This document shows positions 43,928 through 54,320 of a stretch of 64,000 nucleotides of DNA, piece after piece. The DNA is taken from assembly GCA_000733355.1 (NCBI GenBank), contig JNVV01000008.1, positions 349,244 through 413,243 on the forward strand, read 5' to 3'. The notes beneath the pieces are model-generated. The model made no database searches. It was given only the letters and a program-made list of their open reading frames with translations, and had not been told where the DNA came from. The DNA is from Falciphora oryzae. Taxonomy: Eukaryota; Ascomycota; Sordariomycetes; Magnaporthales; Magnaporthaceae. The translations under genes were made by a program, and so were the position numbers. Position 1 is the stretch's first letter; each line of letters starts with the position of its first letter.

Positions 43928-44821
43928 GATGGGGGTGGTTTCCTGGAGCTAGATGATTCCCCGGTGCTGCTACCTGGTCCCCTGGAGCTACCTGGTTTCC
44001 GGTAAATGGCGCGGTTGTTGCCCGAGCGTCACCCGCGCCCACCTTCTGGCTCCACTTGTCGACTGATAAATAGGGGGTCCACGGCCGACTACTACACTGC
44101 AAACACGCCACATTCCAGTCGCACCACATTCACACACCCGGCTGCGACATATCCATTTGCAACCTTGTCCGATGGCTGGCGGGGTATGGGGTTTTGTACG
44201 GGGCTGTGATAGAGTAGATCATTAAACAAACATGCGAGGCTGTAAGTAGGCATTATTCGGGTGTTTCGTTTCATTTTTGTTATTTTCTCGGGCTTTTGGA
44301 CCAAGCGTTTGGGCATGTCTGGCGCTAGAGGTTGTTGGTCATTGGACATTGTTTTCCTAGCGATAGACTCATAAACTTGCTTTTTTTTTTTTTTGGGGAG
44401 TGTTGCTCTTTTCTAGCGATCAAATAGCATTGTTCTCTTAGCTCCAAAGCGACCACCCAATTGTCACATGATCACAATTCATTTCACGTCAGTTTTCGGG
44501 GCCTAATGGTAAGAAAAAAAAATGGAAGCCAAATATTAGTGCCGTCTGTCCGTCCGTCTGTCTCTCTATGGGGTATAAGATATGCTAATTTATAGCAACG
44601 CGCCAATGATCCCATGAATTTCCCGAAGTCCCAGTCACCAAAACTAACGCCTTCCTTGTTTCCCGGCAGATCCTCGACCCATGGCCTGATCCCTGTCTCA
44701 AAGGTACCGTCTAACCCTTTTTAATCCATCCCTCTCCCTCGAACCACCTTTTGTCCTGTTGCGCCAAAACGGACGATGCTATTCCGAATCATGTCTGTCT
44801 CCTGTCTGCTGCGCGCCTAAG
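43928..44821. other. Convergent 3' intergenic region
   Basis: Between the sacsin-like gene and the methyltransferase gene; a 14-T run near 44381. No gene seen. Confidence 0.55.
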
Positions 44822-45916
44822 CTAGGCAGTAGCGGGCTTGCGAGCTCCCAGGATGAGGAAGCGAGGCAGGACGCCCTCGGGCCAGTCCGGGTGCTTGCGG
44901 CCCGTGTCGGCGGTGGCGCCCCACTCGGCCATGTCGTAGACCTCGAAGCCGGCGGCCGTCAGGGAGTTGAAGTAGGAGGCGGTGGTGCGGTGCTGCTTGA
45001 GCACGCTGGCGCCCAGCCAGGGGACGTGGCGGTCGCCCTCGGTGAAGTAGGACTCGACGGGCCAGAAGGTGTCGTTCTCGGGAGCCTCGTCGTCGTCGTC
45101 ACCGTGCAGAGACGGGGCCGGGGTCGGGGCGCGCGAGGGCATGGCGGACGAGGCGGGCGAGGGGGCCTCGGAGGAGGCGGCGGTCGAGGCCGTCATGGAC
45201 TCGGTGCCGACGGACGAGGAGGACTGCGAGGGCATGCCGAGGGAGGCAAAGGAGGTCACCGAGGCGTTGGTGCTGCGGCTGGGGAGGACCTGGGCACGCG
45301 GGGGCTTGGCGGCGCTCCCATCGGCCAGCTTGAGCTGCTTGAGCTTGTGCTCGGGCGTCTGCGGCAGGCGGTCGCTGTGCTTGAGGAAGCCGGGCTTCTT
45401 GGGCGCCGTGAGCATGGGGTGCTCGACCGAGAAGACGAAGCAGCCGCCGGGGCTCAGGGACGCGAAGACGCGCTCGACGAGCGTCTTGAAGTCGGCGACG
45501 TAGTGCAGGGCCAGGCCGCTGACGACGAGGTCGAAGGTCTCGCCGCCGAGCTGCAGGTCCTCGAGGTCCTGGCGGCCGTAGGTGGGCTTGGCCAGGGCGC
45601 TGTTGCCGGCGGCGGCGGCGGCGGCGACGAGCTCGGCGGCGTTCTGCTCGGCGCGCTCGAGCATGCGCTCCGAGAGGTCGACGCCCAGGACGCGGCTGGC
45701 GCCCTGGGCGGCGGCGTAGCAGCCGAGGATGCTGTCGCCGCAGCCGAGGTCGAGGACGCGCAGGCCGGACGGGTTGGGCCACATGGGGCGGAAGAGGGGC
45801 CACTCGGAGGCGCCGTCGAGCCCTTGCTTCATGCGGGGGAACTGGCTGTACTGGCCCCAGAAGGTGTCGTCGTTGTCGTAGACGTTCTGGGACTCGTGGA
45901 GCTGCTGGGCAGACAT
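44822..45916 (-). CDS. Class I SAM-dependent methyltransferase
   Basis: Single exon, 364 residues, start MSAQQLHESQNVYDNDDTFW. Rossmann motif I is LRVLDLGCGDSILGCYAAAQ, with VLGVDLSERMLERAE as the acidic strand and FDLVVSGLALHYV and FASLSPGGCFVFSVEHPM as later motifs (Methyltransf_11 group). A low-complexity Ser/Ala/Pro insert (about residues 205-270, ending DDDDEAPEND) interrupts the fold before the last strands (RHVPWLGASVLKQHRTTASY; AAGFEVYDMAEWG). The substrate is unknown; small-molecule methylation is typical. A TATATAA-like element lies about 110 bp upstream (near 46029). Confidence 0.88.
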   Translation of the reverse strand: MSAQQLHESQNVYDNDDTFWGQYSQFPRMKQGLDGASEWPLFRPMWPNPSGLRVLDLGCGDSILGCYAAAQGASRVLGVDLSERMLERAEQNAAELVAAAAAAGNSALAKPTYGRQDLEDLQLGGETFDLVVSGLALHYVADFKTLVERVFASLSPGGCFVFSVEHPMLTAPKKPGFLKHSDRLPQTPEHKLKQLKLADGSAAKPPRAQVLPSRSTNASVTSFASLGMPSQSSSSVGTESMTASTAASSEAPSPASSAMPSRAPTPAPSLHGDDDDEAPENDTFWPVESYFTEGDRHVPWLGASVLKQHRTTASYFNSLTAAGFEVYDMAEWGATADTGRKHPDWPEGVLPRFLILGARKPATA

Positions 45917-48900
45917 GGTTGCGGTGGTTCCCGAGTGGGAGATGGTGGGGGCTGGCTGTGTGTTGTTGGTGATGAACTGCTCGAAGTTGCCGAGTTCAAG
46001 TCCGGAGGAGGAGGACGACGCAGGTTGCTATATAAGCAAGCTGGTAGATGATGACGATGGGTGGTGTCGTGGTGGACTGACGAGTGGGGTTGCGTCGCTT
46101 CTCGGGAGGCTTGACTAGCAGATCGAGGGTTGGGAGCGGGTTGTGGGTTGGTGTGTGAGGAAAGGGGAATCTGAGAGCAGCCTGGGAGAGGAGCGAGCAG
46201 GGAGTTATATACACATCTCTCGGGAGTGTTGGCCGCTCAGGACAAGACGTTGACGACGTTACGACAGTCCTTGGACCTGGCTCAGCTGCTGGCGCAACAT
46301 CACCTCACACAAAGGGCCAGACTTCGTGTGTATTTTTGCCTGATAGATGGGAGACAGGGTCATTGGGATCCATCTGCCGGTGGCACCAAAAACACCCCAG
46401 ACGTCGTCTACTCTGCCGGGGGGGCATGGGCCGTTTCTTTGTGCCTCAGTCGAGGTCGGCACCAGTGCTCCGTCATAGCGGTTCGAGGGCAGCCGGTAGC
46501 CAAGTCGGGCAGACACCAAAAAGTCAACCTATAGTGCCGTGTAGGGGAAAAAAAAAGGGGTACTCTACACGGTTCTGGTCTGATGGGCATGGGCAGCACG
46601 AAAGCGAATCACTGACCCCAAACTGGGAGGTGACGGGGCGAGGAGCTTTCGGGTGTCAAGATGCCATCGTGTCCATGTAAGTGAGCTGCCGCGAGAGCTA
46701 CGGCAACGGACGGCAAAGGCCTAGCTGAGCTAGCGTCATGGCTTTTACCAACAGACGACAAAGGACTAGCTGAGCCAGTGTCATGGCCTTCTTAGGAAGC
46801 GATGTCCGGCCAATCAATAACGGACGTGTAGTCTTTGTCCCCTCAGCCGTCTGGAAAATTCTTCACGCCGGCCCACAGTGAGAGGGGGGGAAAACGTTGG
46901 GAAAGAGTGAGCAAGTCCATTCTGAGTGGAGGCTCTGGAGTGAAGCGGCCTGGATATCAGGCATTTGGGTGACCTCGGACCCGGCAATCAGGTACGCGGG
47001 CGTGTGTTGGACGAACCAGGCAAGGTAGCAGTACTGTAGTGCCGGGAGAGGGACTTTCCTACACCTGCCACAGCCGCAAGATGGCGTTCAAACGGCACAG
47101 CAAGCAAGCAGGCATGAACCGGCCTGAGCCGCAGGCACGGCAGTCTGGGACTGGGGTTGCGGGACTCTTTGAACGCCCCCATCCGGGGGGCTTGGCCAGT
47201 TTTGTGGGCTGATTGGGAGCCCCTGTTTTGTCATGACAAGACGCTCACTCGGAAACGAACAGTGGCGCCACAACATGTGTTTTCCAGAAAGAGAGCAGCG
47301 CGTGCGCCACTATTTCTTGTCTTATTTCGGAAATGGGCAAAAAAATGGATACGGCGCCCAGTGTGGAGGAAGCTATTCACAACCACCTGGTCCTAGCATC
47401 CAAGACACCTTTACCTTGTCAATACCTTTCGATGCACAGACAGACAGCGTCGCGCCAGCCCTTGCGTCCGAGAGCGGCAGGGTACGGGACGAGGTCGGGT
47501 CCCGAGGCGAGGCACACCCGTCCCGGAGTGGCACCGCTCGCCAAAGAAAACACCAAGGGGACGAGTCGAGCACTGTTTGGCTGGATCGCCCGGGCCGCAG
47601 TTCGCAAACATTTCGGGCCGCCTTTGACGGCCAGGCCGATAGCGCGATTATTTCCGCCTCTATGCCAAGCAGCCATGCGAGGGAGCACCAACATCTCGAC
47701 TCCCCCAGCGGCCTGGAGATGGTGTTTGGGGTTCCCGATTTCCGTGTAGCGGATGGAAGTTGTTGCCTAATGCCATCACCCAACAATCCAGGGGCGAGAC
47801 GAGCTGGCGGCTGCGAATCTTGCATTTCCAGATTCGTCGGAAGGGGTTGGGTAGTCCCGAGAGGGCGGGCTCAGGCCGTGTTGGGCAGCCCACGCGGAAA
47901 CCCGCTCGACACAGATGAACCCGCGCTTTTTCCCTTAGGCTGGGGAAGATTGAGCAGCCATGTTCTGGGTGAGACCTACCGAGTATAATATATTGTCAGA
48001 AAGAGTGTTCTTCTCCGAGACACAGGACCAACAAAAGGGGCTCGCTCGGAGATGCATTTTTCCTCAGGCAAATCGAAGTCAGCTGCCTCCCCTCGGCCTT
48101 TTACTGTCCTCGCCGAATCAATGGTAGGCAGGCACGCGGCCGGTGTTTGAAATCGGGATGCAGAATAGGATTGATGCACCCACGCCCAAGAGATGGAATG
48201 AAACCGCAAGGATGAAGCCAGCCAGCGTTTACGAGCATCTCAATGTCCATGATCTAGACTGCTCGAGCTCCCGTGGCCGGCACAGACTGCCCTCCACTCC
48301 ATTGACGGTCTCTCACAGCACAGGGAACCACATTACTGACGCAAACGCCCACCCGCCCTAGCCTTACCCCACACATGACCTGCAGGCCCAGCATGCCGAA
48401 CGTCGGCCGAGAAACTCCCGCCGCGCCATCTTCGGCGTCGCGGGGTCGCAGCGCAGTTGAACATGGAAAAAGCAGCATAGCTGCTGTGGAGACTAACCTG
48501 AAGCTGCAGTGAGGTGCAAGCTTCCCGACTCGCCAGCCCGTCGAGTCCCTGGCAGGATTGCTTTCCTGTTGAGGGGTAAATGCAGCTCCTCTCCTCCTAA
48601 TGAGACGAGTCGCGGCTTGACGCCCTCGTGAGCCTGGGCTCGGCGTCCGTGAGGGGATGAGGAGGGGGAGGGGGTGTTAGTTGGTAGGTATGCAGAGCTC
48701 TCAATGGACAGGGGTCCGCGCAGCTCCAACGAGTAAGCCTCTAGGCTCGCCTCTCACCAGGCAGGCCAGAGCCCAGCAAGGTGCCTGTTCGGGCCGAGGG
48801 GATTATCTGATACGCAGTGAATGGACGCGTCTCTCATATGGGGGCTCATGGTTCTTATTTGGGTGGTGTTTGCCATGTGCTTTCTCACAAACCAGCAACC

Positions 48901-49776
48901 AGCACAGATGAGAAGAAGATAGCCTCTGGCCATCAACGATCTCAGCCACTGGCAGCTGGATCAAGATGCCCAGATCTACCGTAGCCTTCCACAGAAGAAC
49001 TTAAATCACAGAACGGGAAAAACCTACGTGCAGGCTTATCCAGGGCCCACAACAGGAGGCCCCTAACCGCCAACGAAACATACAATGGTCATATATTGTG
49101 CTCCGGATGCGCTCAGCGGCGGCGGTTGCACGACAACCCAAAACACCCCTCACGCCCACGCACGCCTATGTAATGTAGGTATCCACCCGTCCTCTGCCCT
49201 CCCAAGCCCGTGGATGCCGACCTGCCCGCTGCCTGGCTCGGCTGATCAAGGGGCGTAGCCATCGGATCTCAGCTGGCGACTCGGGAATTCGGATTTGCTT
49301 GTTTACTGTGGCTCTCTGCTGCTGTGGCCTGCCCGTTTTCTCCTTTCCCCTTCTCGACTCTCCTTCCGAAACTCACCCTCCTTCTCTTCACCCTCGACAC
49401 CACTTCTCCTCCTACTGCTTCGCCAGATCTCCGAGAACGCCCATCCTCCCCTCGCCGACGCCACCGTTGCCGCATTCAGCCGGCTTCGACATCCCGCGAA
49501 CGTATAAGTAAGTCTTCGCCCGCCCTCCGCCCAGTCGGCCAGCTTTCCCACGATGTCTCCTTGATTTCTCTGTATCACGCCTTTGCCATTGTTGTACGCT
49601 CTGCACCTCTCCTCTCCTCTCTCTCTTCTTATATACCTCATTGAAGCTCTCTCTGGCCCGCAGGAGCCCAATAATCGGATACTGACCCGATCTACGCTCT
49701 CTTGTTCCTTTCCAAAGATACACATAAACAGACACACATAAAATCAGCGGGGAGACCCCAGAGAGATCCTTTCAAA
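45917..49776. other. Large gene-free gap, 3.9 kb
   Basis: No open frame here shows a recognisable family. The 251-codon frame at 47233-47988 has composition of chance GC-rich sequence. Contains the methyltransferase promoter (left), a diverged tandem repeat (46706-46791) and the CT-rich 5' untranslated region of formate dehydrogenase (about 49267-49776), where GTAAGT at 49508 could start a 5'UTR intron. Confidence 0.45.
46706..46791. repeat. Diverged direct repeat, two 41-bp copies
   Basis: Copies 46706-46746 and 46751-46791 share CAAAGGMCTAGCTGAGCYAG and TCATGGC; differences are mostly transitions. Confidence 0.7.
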
Positions 49777-51783
49777 ATGGTACTATTAGCCTCCTCCTCC
49801 CGCTCCTTCGCGCGCCCCCTCGGCCCCGTGGCCTCGCGCCTCCGGGGCTTCCACAGTAGCAGCAGCGCCTCGCGCCCCTCGCTCTCGGCCGCCGCCCAGG
49901 CCGCGCTGCGCAGCCAGACTGCCGCGGCGCGCGCGCCCCGGTCCTTCCTCGGCAGCAGCAGCAGCAGCATGAGCAAGACGTCGGTCAGGATGCTGACAAC
50001 CCAACGTGAAAAGGTCAAAGTTCTGCTGGTTCTGTACGACGGTGGACAGCACGCCAAGGATGTGAGTCTCGCCCTCTTGCCCCTCCTTCTATTCAGCAGC
50101 GTTCCTTCATCTTGCTTTCTTTTTCGTCCTGGCTTTCCTCCCCGTCGAGTCAGGCACCTTGCTCTTTTCATCGTCTGTCCTTGCTGCCGATGCCTCGGGC
50201 CCCTCCTTGTTTGCACCCCTCAAAAACGTGCTGTTGCCACCCGGACTCGAGACGAGGACTGCAAAAAGACCAGTCTGTCTGGTCTGGGCTGGCATCAGCG
50301 CGCATGTGCGGGGACTCCTCGCGACTGGCTCGCCCAGCCGAAGGAGGAGGCAAAAAGGGGGTTCGTTGGCTGCGGCTCGCGAGAATGGATGATGAAATGC
50401 GGGGTCGCAGGGGCTAAATGGCGATATCTCGGAAAGATATCAAACATGGTGTCACGGCAACGGCAATTGAGCTGGAGCTACTGCGGGGGAGAGGGGGAGG
50501 AGTGGAGCCCCCTGCCCTAATGATGCACATGGCGCGCGCTGAGGCAAGCCAGCGAGAGGCGAGGCGGAACGCTAATCATACCTGGCCTATTTTCCCAGGT
50601 GCCCGAGCTTCTCGGAACGACGGAGAACGAGCTTGGAATCCGCAAGTGGCTGGAGGACCAGGGCCACACTCTGGTCACCACCTCGGACAAGGAGGGCGAG
50701 AACTCCAAGTTTGACCAGGAGCTGGTCGACGCCGAGGTCATCATTACCACCCCGTATGTGAAAGCGAAAGAGGGCAGGGGCCCTGGGGGAGAGGCAGACA
50801 GAACGAGAACTGACCGGCAGGCAGCTTCCACCCCGGCTACCTGACCGCCGAGAGGCTCGCCAAGGCCAAGAACCTCAAGCTCGCCATCACGGCCGGCATC
50901 GGCTCTGACCATGTCGACCTCAACGCGGCCAACAAGACCAACGGCGGCATCACCGTCGCCGAGGTCACGGGCTCCAACGTGGTGTCGGTGGCCGAGCACG
51001 TCGTCATGACCATCCTGGTGCTGGTGCGCAACTTTGTGCCCGCGCACGAGCAGATCCAGGCCGGCGAGTGGGACGTCGCGGCCGCGGCCAAGAACGAGTT
51101 CGACCTCGAGGGCAAGGTCGTCGGCACCGTCGCCGTCGGCCGCATCGGCGAGCGCGTGCTGCGCCGCCTCAAGCCCTTTGACTGCAAGGAGCTGCTCTAC
51201 TACGACTACCAGCCCCTGTCGCCCGAGAAGGAGAAGGAGATTGGCTGCCGCCGCGTCGAGAACCTCGAGGAGATGCTGGCCCAGTGCGACGTCGTCACCA
51301 TCAACTGCCCCCTGCACGAGAAGACGCGCGGCATGTTCAACAAGGACCTGATTGCCAAGATGAAGCCTGGTAAGTATTTCCTGCCCACACATCTAGAAAG
51401 GCAAGAAACCAAGCTGACCACCCTAAACAGGCTCGTGGCTCGTCAACACGGCCCGCGGCGCCATCGTCGTCAAGGAGGACGTCGCGGCGGCGCTCAAGAC
51501 GGGCCACCTCCGCGGCTACGGCGGCGACGTCTGGTTCCCGCAGCCGGCCCCCGCGGACCACTGCCTGCGCACGGCCAAGAACCAGTACGGCGGCGGCAAC
51601 GCCATGGTCCCCCACATGTCGGGCACGTCGCTCGACGCGCAGAAGCGCTACGCCGACGGCACAAAGGCCATCCTGCAGAGCTACCTGAGCGGCAAGCACG
51701 ACTACCGCCCCGAGGACCTCATCGTCCACGGCGGCGACTACGCCACCAAGGCCTACGGCCAGCGCGACAAGATCAAGGCTTAA
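49777..51783 (+). CDS. FDH1: NAD-dependent formate dehydrogenase
   Basis: Exons 49777-50061, 50599-50753, 50825-51369 and 51431-51783, all in phase; 445 residues. An Arg/Ser/Ala-rich N-terminus ([16 protein letters not shown]..) reads as a mitochondrial targeting peptide. The enzyme core shows [54 protein letters not shown], the Rossmann turn [13 protein letters not shown] with LLYYDYQ (NAD-selecting acid), [17 protein letters not shown] (catalytic Arg) and [19 protein letters not shown] (catalytic His). It oxidises formate to CO2. The first intron is 537 bp, far longer than the others here. Confidence 0.95.
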
Positions 51784-52510
51784 GAGGGGAGGCTGGAATG
51801 ATGCTGATCTGATGAGCCTTGGTTTTGTGGTAGTGTTTTCTTGGCGGTCATGTCTCTCTGTTAGAAGAGATGGCGAGCCAGCCGGCGCATGATACCAGAT
51901 GCAGGCTTGAGATCGCGATTCCGGCAAGAGCTCCTTGCCTGGGATATATTGACGTCGAGCCTCGGGACAGGCCGGCATGCGATGCGCCGGCGCGGATCAG
52001 CGCTGTAGATAGCGCGACGCCCAGGAGTCCGTTGCCGGATCGTTGTTACTGGGTAACTGTCCGAGGAAGATATGTTGTTGCATATATCATTTTCAAATAA
52101 GCAGTTAATTTTTTTTTCTCGACATGTCTGGTTCTGATTCTACAGAGCAAATGTGAGGTGAAAAAGTCGAGTCGAAATTCTCAGCGGGATTTGCTTCCTC
52201 TCGAATTTGAATACTGTGTCTATACAGTATTTATAACGTTTGAAGGCCCTGGAGCAGGTTCCCAACGGCCTCGTACCGCATCTCCCTGCCTGCTCAACCC
52301 CTACATGGACTTATTCTGCCATTCACCGCTGGCACCAGCTACAATTGGTCATAATGCCGACGAGGTGATTTAATTATCTCCTATCCACGAAATAACCCTT
52401 CTCGGGGAGCGACCTCTAAGCCTGAACGAACAAACTGCTTCCGGCCTCACACTTCCCTTCTGGGTCAGACCCAAGGAGGCTGAGGCTGTCTGCCGCCAGC
52501 CCCCGAAGCG
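51784..52510. other. Intergenic region FDH1 / MTQ1
   Basis: No gene. Short T run near 52110. Contains the 5' region of the glutamine methyltransferase gene. Confidence 0.5.
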
Positions 52511-53881
52511 ATGCCGCGGCTGCCTCCATCGCTGCTACGGGCCGCCCACAGGCTCTCGCCTCATGCGGCGCTGCTGCTGCCGGTGTGCAGGAGTATACCC
52601 TCGGCCCTGAGCGAGTTGCGCTGGATCCGCGAGCACGTTGATGCTCTGCTGCGGCGGCGGCTGCACAGGAAGCACAGGACTGGGAGGATATACGAGAGCC
52701 GCCGAGAGGAGCTGACGGCCCGTCTGTGCCGCCGCCGTGGGCTCGGCGAGCCGCTGCAGTACATATTAGGGACGCAACCTTTTGGCGAGGTGGAGATCAG
52801 GTGCCGGCCAGGGGTGCTGATTCCGAGGTGAGCGAGTGATTTGCGATCAAGGGTCAGGTATAAAGGTGTAGTAGTGCAACACGCTGTACGAACAAAACAA
52901 AGGGGTGCCTGCCCAAACATAAACACTCTTGAACACCCTCGGCTGACAAACCCCAGACCCGAGACCGAGGCCTACACAGTCCACCTAGCAGAGCTGATCC
53001 GGACCAGGCGCCTGCACGCCCTCGAGTCCCACCCCGCCCTCTCGAGGGCTCCCGCCTCCAAGTCCAGGGGCCGTCCCCTCCGCATCCTCGACATCTGCAC
53101 GGGCACAGGCTGCATCCCCCTCGAGCTCTTCTCGCGCCTGAGCCGGGGAACCCACCCTCTAGCAGTCGAGGCGCGCGGCCTGGACATATCAACCACAGCC
53201 GTGCTCCTCGCCCGCGAGAACGCCGCGCAAAACTTCCCCCCGGCCGGCGATGGCGCCGGCCCATTCGAGCCAGGGGAGGTACCGGGTAGCCCCACGTTCG
53301 AGCTGGCCGACGTCTTCTGGCACGACTTTGTGCTCGCGCGGTCCCTGGTTCCCCACACCACATCACCATCGGCTGGCCCGCTCGGCTGGGACGTCGTGAC
53401 GTGCAACCCGCCCTACGTGTCCGAGGCCGGCTTCGCGCGCGAGACGGCCCGCAGCGTGCGCAACTTTGAGCCCAAGGCCGCCAACGTGCCGCTGCCTCAA
53501 TACTCCCAGGGACGTGATGATGGCGGGCGGCCCGAGGACATCTTCTACGCCCGCGTTCTCCATGTTGCGGCCACCATGGCGCGCGCCCGCGTCGTGCTCT
53601 TCGAGGTCGGCGACCTGGCGCAGGCTGAACGCGTCGCGGGTATGGCGCTGCGGATGCGCGGGCGGCGGCACTGGCGCCGCGCGGGTGCCGACGACCCGGC
53701 CTTGGTGGGCGAGTCGGTGTCGGGAGTCGACGTCGAGATCTGGCGGGACTGGCCCGACTACTCGACGCCTGAGGCTGGCGAGGTCGACCATGTCGTGGTC
53801 GACGGGACTCGGATTCCGGTTAGGGGCAGCGGGCACGGCAGGGCGGTTTTGATACAGCTTGGGTATGAGCCTACGGGTTAA
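52511..53881 (+). CDS. MTQ1: Mitochondrial release-factor glutamine N5-methyltransferase (HemK/PrmC family)
   Basis: Exons 52511-52827 and 52957-53881 (intron 129 bp, in phase); 413 residues. An arginine-rich N-terminus fits mitochondrial import. Domains: the helical PrmC N-domain with GEPLQYILGTQPFGEVEIRC and PGVLIPRPETEAY, then the SAM fold with RILDICTGTGCIPLELF and the catalytic VTCNPPYVSEAGF (NPPY binds the target glutamine). It methylates the GGQ glutamine of mitochondrial release factors. It lies next to another mitochondrial translation gene, the leucyl-tRNA synthetase, in convergent orientation. Confidence 0.92.
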
Positions 53882-54320
53882 TGGGCCGTGTTCAGCCACC
53901 CGGTTTGCGCATGCTCGTAAAACCCGGCGCTTACATCTTCGGCCGAGTGATATTCAAGCGACAGGACGGCAACAGCCCTTATATGTCTTCGTTCTCTTGT
54001 GTCTGCCGCCGCGGGAGCCCAAATGGTCGAACGGTCAAGGTCTAATGCGCTGTAAAGCGGGTCGGTGTCGCACGTCTGTACGGATGGGGTGGGCACTCGT
54101 TGGACCCAGAGTCCAACTCCCACCATTGGAACAACCAACTCCCGTGCTTTTATTCTTTGGTTTTTTTTTTTTATCTATTTCCTTTTATCTCCTTCAAGCT
54201 TGGTGAAACCCCGCCAGAGGGGGTTTGCGTATTACGACTATGTAAAAACACACTCATGCTGTTGAGGGGACCCGACGTTTAATGTACAATATTTCTTTCT
54301 CATGTTTTTATTGTATATAA
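53882..54320. other. Convergent 3' region with a tRNA-like hairpin segment
   Basis: Between the MTQ1 and LeuRS stops. 54014-54125 contains a D-arm-like TGGTCGAACGGTCAAGG and a perfect stem GTTGGAC/GTCCAAC followed by TCCCACCA; see findings. A 12-T run follows near 54160. Confidence 0.4.

Noticed and set aside
44759..46051. 430-codon plus-strand frame
   Set aside because: Gly/Ala/Val-rich antisense shadow of the methyltransferase gene.
47233..47988. 251-codon frame as a gene
   Set aside because: No domain, no conserved-looking motif and no splice-supported extension; likely chance.
50970..51200. Altered nucleotide-binding turn (AVGRIG for GAGRIG) in formate dehydrogenase as damage
   Set aside because: As far as I recall, other filamentous-fungal formate dehydrogenases carry the same AVGRIG, so it is family-typical.
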